Shown: positions 52,063 to 60,773, counted from the first letter of the stretch. The stretch is 64,000 nt of DNA from Brevibacterium renqingii (GCF_017808105.1 NZ_JADBHF010000011.1:1-64000); one strand, 5' to 3'. The notes: generated by a model not told the origin, from the letters alone. Program-made: numbers and translations.

Positions 52063-53346
52063 TCACCGTCGATTCCGCGATCCCAGTCCCACAGCGCCGA
52101 GGCAGAGCAGGCAGATCCCCGCCACTGCGCCCAAGGAGACGGCATAGGGCATGACCGGCAGGAGCGCTGCGAGCACGGTCGGCAGCAGGAAGCCGGAGTA
52201 GGCCAGTGAATAGTAGACGCCGGTGATGCCCGCGAGCTCGTCGGGTTCGGCGATGGCCTGGACGATGATGAGGCCGGCGACGACGCAGATGCCGTAGGCG
52301 AGTCCGAGCACGACGGCGACGACGAAAGCGAGGATCGGGTCCACGGTCAGCGCCGCGACGATGCCCGACGCCATGCCGAATGTCATCAGTCCGAGTCCGA
52401 TGACGAGTGCGCGCCCGCCGGTCCAGCGGTTGATCGCCGGTACCAGATTCTGCACCGAGGCGCCGACTCCCAAGGTGACGACGGTGAGCACGGTCGCATA
52501 CAGCGTCGTCCACTCCCCCAGCTCGTCCTGGACGAGTGCGGGCATGACCGCATAGGCGATGCCGGCGGCACCGAAGACCCACGGGGCGGCAGGGACGATG
52601 AGCCTGATGAACGTGCGATGGGCGACCAGGGGGATGTGCAGGCCCCGCCACCAGTGCTGGCTCGAGCGCTTGCCCTTCGGGAGGGATTCGGGCGCGGTCA
52701 GGAGGATGAGCAGAGCCAGGACGTTGAGGAGACCATGGACCGCGTAGGGCAGCGCCTCGGGGACCGGTCCCCATTGGGCCAGGCATCCGGTGACCGCAGC
52801 ACCGGCTGCGAACCCCATTGTCAGCGTCAGAGCCGGGCGGCGAGCGCCGGCGGTGATGTCGGCCCTGGAATCGAACGGCGGGGCCGAGAGCTCTTTGATC
52901 CAACTCGTGCCCACCGACATCGCGACGCCGACGCCGATGCCTGCGAGCACTCGCCCGCCGCACAGCAGCCAGAAGAGGTCGTAGCCGAGCCCGAGGCAGA
53001 TGCTGCCGATGATCGCAGCCATCGCTCCGCCGACGAGGATGGGCTTGCGTCCGCGTCGATCCGACAGCGCCGAGGCGACCAGCAGGCCCGGGATCAGTCC
53101 CCCGACGTACATGCCCAGCAGCAGGTTCGCCTGCCAGACGGCGTACCCGCCGTCCGCCTCATACATGTGCACGAGAGGGGTGAAGTGGTTCCCGCCCCAG
53201 GCGAGCAGGAAGACCGCCGGTGCCACGCGCAGCCAGGACCCGCCTCGGCGAGGGTGGGCGTCGGACTCAGCGGGGAGGGTGTCGGCGTTCGATGCTTCCG
53301 CCATCGTTGTGTGTGCGGGAGCATCGGTGGTTGGTTCTGAGGTCAT
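52063..53346 (-). CDS. MFS transporter
   Basis: A 427-residue, 12-TM major facilitator. After a 35-residue polar N-terminus: PAVFLLAWGGNHFTPLVHMY in TM1, GGLIPGLLVASALSDRRGRK (loop 2-3 motif G-x-x-x-D-R-x-G-R), GRVLAGIGVGVAMSVGTSWI in TM4, and YGICVVAGLIIVQAIAEPDE late. Substrate unknown. It is 90 bases downstream of the GntR regulator on the same strand, so substrate and regulator are probably linked; the SdhA-like flavoprotein lies just upstream of both. GGAG nine bases before ATG 53346. Confidence 0.87.
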   Translation of the reverse strand: MTSEPTTDAPAHTTMAEASNADTLPAESDAHPRRGGSWLRVAPAVFLLAWGGNHFTPLVHMYEADGGYAVWQANLLLGMYVGGLIPGLLVASALSDRRGRKPILVGGAMAAIIGSICLGLGYDLFWLLCGGRVLAGIGVGVAMSVGTSWIKELSAPPFDSRADITAGARRPALTLTMGFAAGAAVTGCLAQWGPVPEALPYAVHGLLNVLALLILLTAPESLPKGKRSSQHWWRGLHIPLVAHRTFIRLIVPAAPWVFGAAGIAYAVMPALVQDELGEWTTLYATVLTVVTLGVGASVQNLVPAINRWTGGRALVIGLGLMTFGMASGIVAALTVDPILAFVVAVVLGLAYGICVVAGLIIVQAIAEPDELAGITGVYYSLAYSGFLLPTVLAALLPVMPYAVSLGAVAGICLLCLGAVGLGSRNRR

Positions 53347-53436
53347 GTCTGACGACTCCGGGTCGGCTGTGCGTGGCTGTCCGGGGCATCGGCCGGGGTG
53401 CCATGGTTCCTCGGCACCCCGGGCGGAGTCCCGATT

Positions 53437-54099
53437 TCAGGCGAAGTGCGTCGCGTCGATATGTCGGCGGATGAGCGCACCGAAGGCGTCGGCATCGCTG
53501 CGTTCGGCGAGGTCGGTGAGCTCTGCGTGTTCGTCGAAGAGGGTGTCGAGGGAGCCTGGGCGGTCGATGACGGCCTGATAGGTCAGTCGAGCCAGGCGGG
53601 GGCCCATCGTGGTGAGCATCTCATCGACCACGGCGTTGCCGCCGCTGCGGATGATGCGGGCGTGGAAGCTGTAGTCGGCGCTGGCGAATCCGAGGGTGTC
53701 GCCTGCGTTCAGGGCCTGCCGCTGTCGATCGAGGAGAGTGCGCAGGTCGGCGGCCACCGGCTCGAGTCCGCTCGCGGACTTGAGAGCGTGGGCGGCGTCG
53801 ACTTCGAACAAGACGCGGACGGCGAGCAGGTCGCGGCGCTCCGAACCCGTCACCGTGGTGACGATCGCGCCTTTCTTCGGTACGAGTCGGACGAGGCGCC
53901 ATCTCTCGAGCTGGAGCATCGCTTCCCGCGCAGGGGTGCGGCTGGCACCCTGCGCTGCGGCGAGTTCAGCCTCGGTGAGCAGGATTCCGGGTGCGAATCG
54001 CTGTTCGATGATCTCGCGGGCGGCCCAGGCGGCCATCTTCGCGGCGATCGGTGAGCTGTCGTCGATGCGCTCCCACGGGAGCGTCAGCATGTCGTTCAC
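53437..54099 (-). CDS. GntR-family (FCD domain) transcriptional regulator
   Basis: A 220-residue regulator. The winged HTH is at about residues 15-75 (AAREIIEQRFAPGILLTEAE, GASRTPAREAMLQLERWRLV, VPKKGAIV), the FCD effector domain at 85-215 (AVRVLFEVDAAHALKSASG, DYSFHARIIRSGGNAVVDEM with metal-binding His, HAELTDLAERSDADAFGALI). FCD members usually respond to small organic acids. GTG 54099 lies six bases after TAGTCT and is probably leaderless; ATG 54090 is an alternative. Repeated GATGCA/TGCATC motifs upstream may be its own operator. Confidence 0.9.
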   Translation of the reverse strand: MNDMLTLPWERIDDSSPIAAKMAAWAAREIIEQRFAPGILLTEAELAAAQGASRTPAREAMLQLERWRLVRLVPKKGAIVTTVTGSERRDLLAVRVLFEVDAAHALKSASGLEPVAADLRTLLDRQRQALNAGDTLGFASADYSFHARIIRSGGNAVVDEMLTTMGPRLARLTYQAVIDRPGSLDTLFDEHAELTDLAERSDADAFGALIRRHIDATHFA

Positions 54100-54105
54100 G
54101 TCGCC

Positions 54106-54138
54106 AGACTAACAGATGCATGCATTGATAGATGCAAC
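54106..54138 (-). promoter_or_regulatory. Leaderless promoter and GATGCA repeats upstream of GntR gene
   Basis: On the minus strand TAGTCT (54111-54106) is six bases before GTG 54099. Immediately upstream lies ATGCATGCAT (54116-54125), containing the palindrome TGCATGCA, and a further GATGCA at 54131-54136. These repeats overlap the likely -35 zone and are candidates for autoregulation. Confidence 0.4.
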
Positions 54139-54214
54139 GGCATCCCGTGCTCACACGGCGACCCTGCAGCCTCACATGAAGCTGCAGGGCCGTCAGACAG
54201 CTCGAGAAGGGGCG

Positions 54215-55999
54215 TCACTCCACGAGCTTGCCGACCTGGCTGATCTCGTCGGTGCGCATGAGTGCGGCGACCTCGGGGTCGACCTCGGGGATCCCTTCGC
54301 GCACGACTCCGGCCTGCGGCGACCACACGAGGTTGACCTGCAGCGACGGATCCTGCTCCGGGTAGTCGCTGCGGTTGTGGCAGCCGCGCGTCTCCCGGCG
54401 CTCGAGGGCGCATTCGAGCGTCGCGCGGGCCGCGAGCACCGAGGACTTGAGGTCGAAGGCATGTGAGAGGTCGGCGAACCCGGCGATATCCGGGTGGATG
54501 CCGACATTCGCTATCCGCTCCTCGATCGCTGCGAGCTTCTCCAGGCCTGCCTGCAGGCCGGCCTCGTCGCGGACGACCCCGGCGTGCTCGGTCATGAGGT
54601 TGCGGACCTCGCGCTGGAGGGCGCGCACGTTCTCCGTGCCCTCGGAGGCGAGCAGATCAGCGATCTCGTCCCGCGCCTCGGCGACGGCGTCCCGCGAACG
54701 CACCTGCGCTTCGAGGCCATCGGAGTACGCGACGGCGGACCGGCCGACGATCCTTCCGAAGACGAGGAGTTCGATGAGCGAATTCCCGCCCAGCCGGTTG
54801 GCCCCGTGCAGTCCGGAGGAGGCCTCGCCGATGGCCCACAGGCCCTCGACGTCGGTGCTGTGATCGACAGGGTCGACCCACACCCCGCCCATCGAGTAGT
54901 GCGCGGTCGGGGCGATCTCGATCGGCGAGCGCGTGATGTCGAGCATCTGCGTCTCCATGAGCGTCTGGAACACCCGGGGCAGCCGGTTCATGATCGTCTC
55001 GCGCGGCAGGTGGGACACGTCGAGCCAGACGCCGCCGCCTTCCGTCCCGCGGCCCTCGGCGATCTCCGTGTAGGCGGCCAGGGCCACGCGGTCGCGGGTG
55101 GACAGCTCCATGCGTTCGGGGTCGTAGCGTTCCATGAACCGCTCCCCCAGCCCGTTGGTGAGGATCCCGCCCTCGCCGCGGGCCGCCTCGGAGACCAGGG
55201 TTCCGGCGGCGTTCTCGGGTTCGATGATGCCCGATGGGTGGAACTGGACGAGCTCGGCGTCGCGCAGGCGCGCCCCGGCCTCGACGGCCAGGCGGAAGGA
55301 GTCGCCCGTGTTCTCGTCCCGGCGCGAGGAGGTGCGCCGCCAGATGCGGTTGTGTCCGCCGGCGGCGAGGATGACGGCGTCGGCATGGATGCGATAGCCC
55401 GTGCCGTCGATGACGTCGAACCCGTAGGCGCCGAAGATGCGGCCGTCGGCTACGAGCAGCTTGGTGATGTAGACGCGGTCGAGGATCGGTATTTCTAAGG
55501 CTCCGGCACGATGGATGAGGGTGCGCTGGATCTCGAGCCCCGTGTAGTCGCCGGCGAAAGCAGTGCGACGCCAGGTGTGGGCGCCGAAGAAGCGCTGTGA
55601 GATCCGACCGTCGTCCTCCTTTGCGAAGTCCATTCCATATCGCTCCAGGTCGGCGATGCCCTCGGCTGCGCCCTGAGTGACGATCTCGACGGTGCGGGGG
55701 TTGGCGAGGTCATAGGATTCCTTGATCGTGTCGGCCGCGTGCTGGGCCCAGGTGTCCTCGGGATCCATCGTGGCCAGCGCGGCATTGATGCCGCCGGCGG
55801 CGAGCGAGGTGTGGGCGTCTTCCTTCGGACGCTTGCCCACGGCCAGGACGTCGACTCCGGCCTCGGCGACCTCGATCGCGGCCCGCAGGCCCGATCCGCC
55901 GGTGCCGATGACGAGCACCGAGGTGGAGACCGCGTGCTCTCTGCGAACGGAGCCGTGGCCCTGGCGGGATTGGTGGGATTGTCCCTGTGTGGTGTTCAT
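54215..55999 (-). CDS. Fumarate reductase/succinate dehydrogenase-type flavoprotein
   Basis: A 594-residue FAD enzyme of the SdhA/FrdA/L-aspartate oxidase family. FAD-binding VLVIGTGGSGLRAAIEVAEA, the histidine in AHTSLAAGGINAAL (position of covalent FAD attachment in SdhA), the active-site LVQFHPSGI, TNGLGERFMERY, THYSMGG-like TAHYSMGGVWVD and ANRLGGNSLIELLVFGR are all present, as is the helical C-terminal domain. ATG 55999 follows TAACGT by seven bases. No iron-sulfur or membrane-anchor subunit gene is adjacent, unlike a normal SDH operon, and NAD-synthesis genes are absent, so a stand-alone oxidase or reductase for a dicarboxylate-like substrate is possible. Confidence 0.88.
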   Translation of the reverse strand: MNTTQGQSHQSRQGHGSVRREHAVSTSVLVIGTGGSGLRAAIEVAEAGVDVLAVGKRPKEDAHTSLAAGGINAALATMDPEDTWAQHAADTIKESYDLANPRTVEIVTQGAAEGIADLERYGMDFAKEDDGRISQRFFGAHTWRRTAFAGDYTGLEIQRTLIHRAGALEIPILDRVYITKLLVADGRIFGAYGFDVIDGTGYRIHADAVILAAGGHNRIWRRTSSRRDENTGDSFRLAVEAGARLRDAELVQFHPSGIIEPENAAGTLVSEAARGEGGILTNGLGERFMERYDPERMELSTRDRVALAAYTEIAEGRGTEGGGVWLDVSHLPRETIMNRLPRVFQTLMETQMLDITRSPIEIAPTAHYSMGGVWVDPVDHSTDVEGLWAIGEASSGLHGANRLGGNSLIELLVFGRIVGRSAVAYSDGLEAQVRSRDAVAEARDEIADLLASEGTENVRALQREVRNLMTEHAGVVRDEAGLQAGLEKLAAIEERIANVGIHPDIAGFADLSHAFDLKSSVLAARATLECALERRETRGCHNRSDYPEQDPSLQVNLVWSPQAGVVREGIPEVDPEVAALMRTDEISQVGKLVE

Positions 56000-56006
56000 G
56001 GATTCC

Positions 56007-56026
56007 ACGTTAGGTTCGCCTAATGT
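56007..56026 (-). promoter_or_regulatory. Palindrome overlapping the flavoprotein -10
   Basis: ACGTTAGG (56007-56014) and CCTAATGT (56019-56026) are inverted repeats with one mismatch and a TTCG spacer. The minus-strand -10 candidate TAACGT (56012-56007), seven bases from ATG 55999, is inside it. TTAGGTTCGCCTA fits the T-N11-A pattern of LysR-type sites. Confidence 0.5.
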
Positions 56027-56040
56027 ATACGTCCAATGCA

Positions 56041-56074
56041 TTGTCTGAGTGGACTCGATAGCGATATGCTATCG
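56041..56074 (+). promoter_or_regulatory. Promoter and LysR-type palindrome of the LysR gene
   Basis: TTGTCT (56041-56046) and TATGCT (56065-56070) are 18 bases apart, and TATGCT is six bases before ATG 56077, so a leaderless transcript is expected. CGATAGC (56056-56062) and GCTATCG (56068-56074) form a perfect inverted repeat around GATAT and include TAGCGATATGCTA, a T-N11-A box. Binding here would block the -10, giving autorepression. Confidence 0.65.
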
Positions 56075-56076
56075 GC

Positions 56077-57018
56077 ATGAATTTGGAACAGCTGACCAGC
56101 TTCGTCGAGGTCGCCGCCACCGGTCATTTCACGAAGGCGGCGGCCAGTCTGCATCTGGCCCAGCCGTCGCTGAGCCGCCAGATCTCGACCCTGGAGAAGG
56201 AGCTCGGCGCGGAGCTCTTCCATCGTGCACACGGGCACATCTCGCTGACCGCGGCCGGGGAGACCCTGCTGCCGACAGCTCGTCGGATGCTCGCCAACGC
56301 CGAGGCGGTCCGCCGCGACATGGATGAACTCGCCGGCCTCCGACGGGGTCGGATCCGGCTCGGCGCGACGCCGACGCTGTGCGTGAGCCTCGTCGCCGAG
56401 GCGATCAGCGGCTTCCATCACGAGCATCCCGGCATCGAACTCGAGCTCGTGGAGAAGGGATCACGCGAGCTCATCGAGTCCCTCGGCACCGGCGGGCTCG
56501 ACCTGGCGCTCATCACCCGCACCCTCGACCTCGGCGCGCAGATGCCGCGGCTGGACCTGCAGGAGGTCCTCGGCGAGGACCTCGTCGTCATCGACGCCGC
56601 CGACAGTCACCGGCTGAGCGGCAGGGATCGGATCACCCTCGCCGAGGTGGCCGACCTTCCCCAGGTGCTGTTCCATCACGGTTACGACCTGCGGGAGGCC
56701 ACCTCGGCGGCCTTCGAATCAGCGGGACTGAGCCCGAATGTCGTCGTCGAGGGTGCGGAGATGGATGCGGTGCTGCGGTTCGTCGAACGCGGGATCGGGG
56801 TCGCGATCGTCCCGGCCATGGTGCTCGTCGACCGCCCGCGACTGACCTCGGCGCAGCTGGTCGACCCGAGTCTGTCGCGAACGGTCAGCCTCGCCGAGCG
56901 CGCGGACGTGCGTGCCACCAGGGCCGCCTCGGCGATGGAGGAGACGATCCTCGCGACCGCGCGGGCGATGGCCTCCGAGGACACGGGCCTGGCCGCGCAT
57001 GTGCGGCTGGCGGGGTGA
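56077..57018 (+). CDS. LysR-family transcriptional regulator
   Basis: A 313-residue regulator. The N-terminal winged HTH is LEQLTSFVEVAATGHFTKAA then ASLHLAQPSLSRQISTLEKE, followed by the linker helix; the two-lobed effector domain has RGRIRLGATPTLCVSLVAEA, GGLDLALITRTLDL and FVERGIGVAIVPAMVLVDRP. It is divergent from the SdhA-like flavoprotein gene with overlapping palindromic control sites, so that gene is its most likely target. The effector is probably related to that enzyme's substrate (inference). Convergent with the LLM oxidoreductase gene nine bases away. Confidence 0.94.
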   Translation: MNLEQLTSFVEVAATGHFTKAAASLHLAQPSLSRQISTLEKELGAELFHRAHGHISLTAAGETLLPTARRMLANAEAVRRDMDELAGLRRGRIRLGATPTLCVSLVAEAISGFHHEHPGIELELVEKGSRELIESLGTGGLDLALITRTLDLGAQMPRLDLQEVLGEDLVVIDAADSHRLSGRDRITLAEVADLPQVLFHHGYDLREATSAAFESAGLSPNVVVEGAEMDAVLRFVERGIGVAIVPAMVLVDRPRLTSAQLVDPSLSRTVSLAERADVRATRAASAMEETILATARAMASEDTGLAAHVRLAG

Positions 57019-57027
57019 GGCGCTGAT

Positions 57028-58014
57028 TCAGAACCAGGCGTCGGCCAGCAGCGTCATCGACTGCCGGGTGACTTCCGGGTCGAAGGCGTAGGTGATGGTG
57101 ATGAGTTCGTCGGCACCGGTGCGCTCGACGAATTCGGCCATCTGGGCGGTGGCCCTGTCCGGCGAGCCGACCGCGCTGATCTCGAGCATCGGATTGGCGC
57201 CGCCCTGCGCGGCGATATCGGCCGGGTCGATCGGCGACTGCAGTCCGCGGCTGCGACCGCGGCCGATGTCGGCGAACATCTGCTGGACCGAGGTGAACTG
57301 ACGGTCCGCCTCGGCGTCGGTGTCGGCGACCATGACGTTGATCCCGGCCATGACATAGGGCTCGTCGATCTGGGCGGTCGGAGCCTCGGCGGTGAAGGAG
57401 TCGCGATAGACCTTGATCGCCGCGTCGATCTGGGAGGGCGCGAAGTGCGAGGCCAGGGAGAACGGCAGACCCAGCTGACCGGCGATCGACGCCCCGTTCA
57501 TCGTCGAGCCGAGCACCCAGATGGGAACGTCCGTGCCCGCCGAGACCGCGGACTTGATCGGCGTGCTGTGCGCCTGCCCGCGTTCGCCGAACCAACCCTG
57601 CAGGTCATAGATGTTCTGCGCGAAGTTCTGCGGTTCGGCCGAGGACCGGGCGAGCGCCTCGGCCGTCATTCCGTCGGTGCCGGGCGCGCGGCCGAGCCCG
57701 AGGTCGATGCGGTCGCCGTGGATGTTCGCGAGGGTACCGTACTGTTCGGCGACCATGAGCGGGGCGTGGTTGGGCAGCATCACGCCGCCGGAGCCCACGC
57801 GGATCCGCTCCGTCACCGAGGCGGCCTGCGAGATGAGCAGGGCCGTGGCGCTGGCGGCCAGGCCCATCGTGTTGTGGTGTTCGGCGAACCAGAGCCGCTT
57901 GTATCCGAGCTCGTCGGCCAGTGTCGCCGAGGACAGCGATTCAGCGATGGCGCTGCGGGCAGTGGCACCCTCGCGGATGGAGACGAGGTCGAGGATATTC
58001 AGCGGAACGGACAA
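57028..58014 (-). CDS. LLM-class (luciferase-like) flavin-dependent oxidoreductase
   Basis: A 328-residue TIM-barrel enzyme using reduced FMN or F420. Signatures: VPLNILDLVSIREGATARSA, LGYKRLWFAEHHNTMGLA (the AEHH motif of LLM group proteins), VGSGGVMLPNHAPLMVAEQY, RIDLGLGRAPGTD. TTG 58014 is chosen because GAGGAG stands nine bases upstream and the conserved N-terminus begins right there; codons of the open frame before it have no similarity. Oxidant and substrate are unknown; the AEHH-type subgroup is FMN-like and often called a monooxygenase. Confidence 0.88.
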   Translation of the reverse strand: MSVPLNILDLVSIREGATARSAIAESLSSATLADELGYKRLWFAEHHNTMGLAASATALLISQAASVTERIRVGSGGVMLPNHAPLMVAEQYGTLANIHGDRIDLGLGRAPGTDGMTAEALARSSAEPQNFAQNIYDLQGWFGERGQAHSTPIKSAVSAGTDVPIWVLGSTMNGASIAGQLGLPFSLASHFAPSQIDAAIKVYRDSFTAEAPTAQIDEPYVMAGINVMVADTDAEADRQFTSVQQMFADIGRGRSRGLQSPIDPADIAAQGGANPMLEISAVGSPDRATAQMAEFVERTGADELITITYAFDPEVTRQSMTLLADAWF

Positions 58015-58166
58015 AACAGAGGACTCCTCAGGCGGGTGGACGACGCGAGCGCAGAGCACGGTCGCAGACGGCGATCGCTTCAATGAACAGTCCGGACGAA
58101 CGGTTCTATTCCTGGGGTGCTGACGGCTACGCTGAAGAAACCGGACTCCCCTGAAGAGGAGTGAAC

Positions 58167-59333
58167 ATGAGAACCGCAGCACTGCGACGCACCGGACGGC
58201 TTCTCGCCGGTGCCGCGATTTCCTGCGCTCTCCTCCTCACCGCCTGCTCCTCGGATTCGGATTCCGACGACGACCAGGGCGCAGACGAGCCCGCGACCAC
58301 CTCGGTGAGCGCGGACGCCGGGTCTTCCGGTGGCCGCACCGAGGCCTCATCCGCCCCTGATGCAGACTCCGCTGAGGTCGTCGCCACTGGGCTCGAATCT
58401 CCGTGGTCGATCGCCTTCCATGGTCAGACCCCGCTGGTCAGTGAGCGCGATTCGGGTCGCATCCTCGAAGTCTCCGCAGGTGGTGACGTCCGTGAGGTCG
58501 GCCGGATCGATGAGGCCTCAGCATCGGGCGAGGCCGGACTCCACGGTCTCGCCGTCGACGACGACCGTCTCTATGCCTTCTTCGCGGCAGGGACGGAGAA
58601 TAGGATCGTGCGGTTCGACCTCCTCGGCGAGGCCGGAGATCTGTCGCTGGGTGAGGAAGAGACGATCCTCGACGGGCTGCCCACCGCGGATTTCCACAAC
58701 GGGGGGCGTCTGGCCTTCGGCCCCGACGGGATGCTCTACGCCACGCTCGGTGACACGGGCGATCGCGACAGTGCGCAGGATGAGAAGGCGCTGTCCGGGA
58801 AGATTCTGCGCATGACACCCGACGGGCAGGTGCCCGAGGACAATCCGTTCGGCGATTCGCTCGTCTTCAGCATGGGCCACAGGAATCCGCAGGGCCTCGG
58901 GTGGGATGACGAAGGCACGATGTATGCCTCGGAGTTCGGGCAGGACGCGTGGGACGAGCTCAACGTCATCGAGGCCGGCGGCAATTACGGGTGGCCCGAG
59001 GTCGAAGGCATCGCCGAGGACGGCGGCGGTGCAGATGGCGGTGGCGACGATTTCATCGATCCGGTGCAGCAGTGGTCCCCCGACGAGGCGAGCCCCAGCG
59101 GACTGGCCGTCACCGACGACAGCATCCTCATCGCCGGGCTGCGTGGCGAGCGCCTGCACCAGGTGCCGCTCGACGAGCTCTCAAGTGCCACCGAGCTCTG
59201 GACCGGCGAACATGGGCGGCTGCGCGACGTGGTCCAGGCACCCGACGGTTCGCTGCTCGTGCTGACGAACAACACCGACGGCCGCGGAGAGCCTGGCCCG
59301 GACGACGACCGGCTCCTGCGCTTCACCCCGTGA
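58167..59333 (+). CDS. PQQ-dependent sugar/sorbosone dehydrogenase-like lipoprotein
   Basis: A 388-residue exported lipoprotein: signal sequence ending LLLTACSSD (lipobox LTAC), an acidic Ser-rich linker, then a six-bladed beta-propeller of the glucose/sorbosone dehydrogenase family. Landmarks: VATGLESPWSIAFHG, GEAGLHGLAVD (active-site His), FHNGGRLAFGPDGMLYATLG, GHRNPQGLGWDDEGTMYASE and NYGWPEVEG. Such proteins oxidise sugars with PQQ and calcium, though many actinobacterial members are untested. ATG 58167 follows GAGGAG. No PQQ synthesis genes are in the window. Confidence 0.9.
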   Translation: MRTAALRRTGRLLAGAAISCALLLTACSSDSDSDDDQGADEPATTSVSADAGSSGGRTEASSAPDADSAEVVATGLESPWSIAFHGQTPLVSERDSGRILEVSAGGDVREVGRIDEASASGEAGLHGLAVDDDRLYAFFAAGTENRIVRFDLLGEAGDLSLGEEETILDGLPTADFHNGGRLAFGPDGMLYATLGDTGDRDSAQDEKALSGKILRMTPDGQVPEDNPFGDSLVFSMGHRNPQGLGWDDEGTMYASEFGQDAWDELNVIEAGGNYGWPEVEGIAEDGGGADGGGDDFIDPVQQWSPDEASPSGLAVTDDSILIAGLRGERLHQVPLDELSSATELWTGEHGRLRDVVQAPDGSLLVLTNNTDGRGEPGPDDDRLLRFTP

Positions 59334-59340
59334 GACACCG

Positions 59341-59370
59341 GGGCCCCGGAAGCGATCACTTCCGGGGCCC
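59341..59370. terminator. Bidirectional hairpin terminator
   Basis: GGGCCCCGGAAG (59341-59352) is the exact reverse complement of 59359-59370, loop CGATCA, between the convergent sugar-dehydrogenase and CopC genes. Confidence 0.8.
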
Positions 59371-59390
59371 TGATTGCGTATGTCTGAGGC

Positions 59391-60026
59391 TCAGTCGTCC
59401 TTGGTGCCGGGCAGGCCCTGGGACTTGCGGCGCATGAGCAGGACGACGATGACGATGATGGCGACGCCGCCGACGGAGAGCAGCACGATCATCGGGGTCG
59501 ACATTCCCGAATCGCTGCCGGCGGTCTCGCCGATCTCGCCGCGGTCCTCGGTGTCCTTGCCCGGCTCGTCGACGACGCCGCCGCCGAGTCCGGCCTTCGT
59601 CGACTCCTCGACGGAGCCGCCGGCGCCCTCGGAGTCCTTGATGGTGAAGGAGTAGTCGCCGGAGATCGGGTGGCCGTCCTGGGACACCACCCGCCAGGTC
59701 ACCTTGTAGTCGCCGGGCTTGAGGTCATCGGGCAGCGCCACGCTCAGCTTCTTGCCCTCGACGGTCAACTCACCTGCGGAAACGTCCTTGCCGTCGACGA
59801 CGACGGTGACCTCGGAGCCGACTTCCTGGATATCGCCGGAGAAGTTCATCTCGAGCCATTTCGGCTGCTGGTCGAGTTCGGCGCCGTCCTCGGGATTCGA
59901 CGAGACGAGCTGGTCGTGCGCACTGGCGGCCGGGGCGAACGCGAACACGCTCATCGCGGCGACCAGCAGGGCGGCGAAGCCCAGCCTGAGAGCGGACCAG
60001 TTCGTTCGAGTCATGAGTCGAGTCAT
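59391..60026 (-). CDS. CopC-domain copper-binding membrane protein
   Basis: A 211-residue protein with a signal peptide (FAALLVAAMSVFAFAPAASA), a mature N-terminus starting HDQLVSSNPEDGAELDQQP (the copper-ligand His1 of CopC), the domain end VVSQDGHPISGDYSFTIKD, a polar linker and a C-terminal membrane helix (STPMIVLLSVGGVAIIVIVV) with a basic tail. This CopC-linker-TM form is common in actinobacteria, normally beside CopD/YcnJ; no CopD gene is here. AAGGAG six bases before ATG 60026. It follows the phosphatase gene on the same strand. Confidence 0.9.
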   Translation of the reverse strand: MTRLMTRTNWSALRLGFAALLVAAMSVFAFAPAASAHDQLVSSNPEDGAELDQQPKWLEMNFSGDIQEVGSEVTVVVDGKDVSAGELTVEGKKLSVALPDDLKPGDYKVTWRVVSQDGHPISGDYSFTIKDSEGAGGSVEESTKAGLGGGVVDEPGKDTEDRGEIGETAGSDSGMSTPMIVLLSVGGVAIIVIVVLLMRRKSQGLPGTKDD

Positions 60027-60096
60027 GAGAGATTCTCCTTCAAGGCGTACCTGCGATATCGGTGGAGTCGTGCCGACAAGCTTCTGCCTACCAGTA

Positions 60097-60675
60097 TCAC
60101 TGAGACTTCGCCGCCAGCGCATGCAGGTGATCGGTGATTCCCGGCACGGATACCTCTATTGTCTCAAGAGTTTCTTCGAAATCCTTCAATTCGCCGTACC
60201 AGGGGTCCGGCGCATCGGGGGCCGGGGCATCGTCGTCCCACGCCGAGGCGGCCCCTGCGCCGGCCGTGGCATCCGCGCTCACATCGCCTGCCGCACCCTT
60301 GCCCGCCCCGCTCACCCGCGGGTCGAATTCGCGCAGCATCCGCAGCTCGGGAGCCGCCTCGGCGGGGAGGTCGGCGATCAGCCTCTGCAGCACTCGATAG
60401 TGGCGGGCGGTCATCGCCACGGCCAGGTCGCGTTCGGCCAGCCATTCGGGCGTGATCTGCCGCGCGATGTGATCATCGGTGCGGTAGCCGGCGGCGGCGA
60501 GCACACGCGCCTGTCGTGGGTCGATGGGGTTGCCGGCCTCCTCGTCGCTGATACCGGCGGAGTCGACGAGAGCCTCGGCGCCGTTGATCTGCAGATGATG
60601 CTCGAGCACGCGTTCGGCGGTGACGGATCGGCAGATGTTGCCGGTGCACACGAACACGACGGATGCCATACTCAT
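60097..60675 (-). CDS. Low-molecular-weight protein-tyrosine phosphatase-like protein
   Basis: A 192-residue protein. The P-loop VFVCTGNICRSVTAERVLEH has the C-x5-R-S active site (Cys about 10, Arg about 16), and the general-acid motif is in APDPWYGELKDFEE. A 30-residue Ala/Gly/Asp-rich insertion (about 130-160) lies before that motif and is unusual for the family. GAGGAGGAACGA supports ATG 60675. It may dephosphorylate tyrosine kinases of polysaccharide synthesis or others. The CopC gene follows after 70 bases. Confidence 0.9.
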   Translation of the reverse strand: MSMASVVFVCTGNICRSVTAERVLEHHLQINGAEALVDSAGISDEEAGNPIDPRQARVLAAAGYRTDDHIARQITPEWLAERDLAVAMTARHYRVLQRLIADLPAEAAPELRMLREFDPRVSGAGKGAAGDVSADATAGAGAASAWDDDAPAPDAPDPWYGELKDFEETLETIEVSVPGITDHLHALAAKSQ

Positions 60676-60773
60676 TCGTTCCTCCTCAACACGCGACCGC
60701 GGCTGCGACCGACACGCGGCCGCGGCGGCACTTCTCGGACGTCGACGGCCATCGACCCGGGCACTGATCACGA

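Noticed and set aside
56007..56026. DtxR/IdeR iron box before the flavoprotein gene
   Set aside because: TTAGG and CCTAA are only four bases apart, too close for the 19-bp iron box; a LysR-type site fits better.
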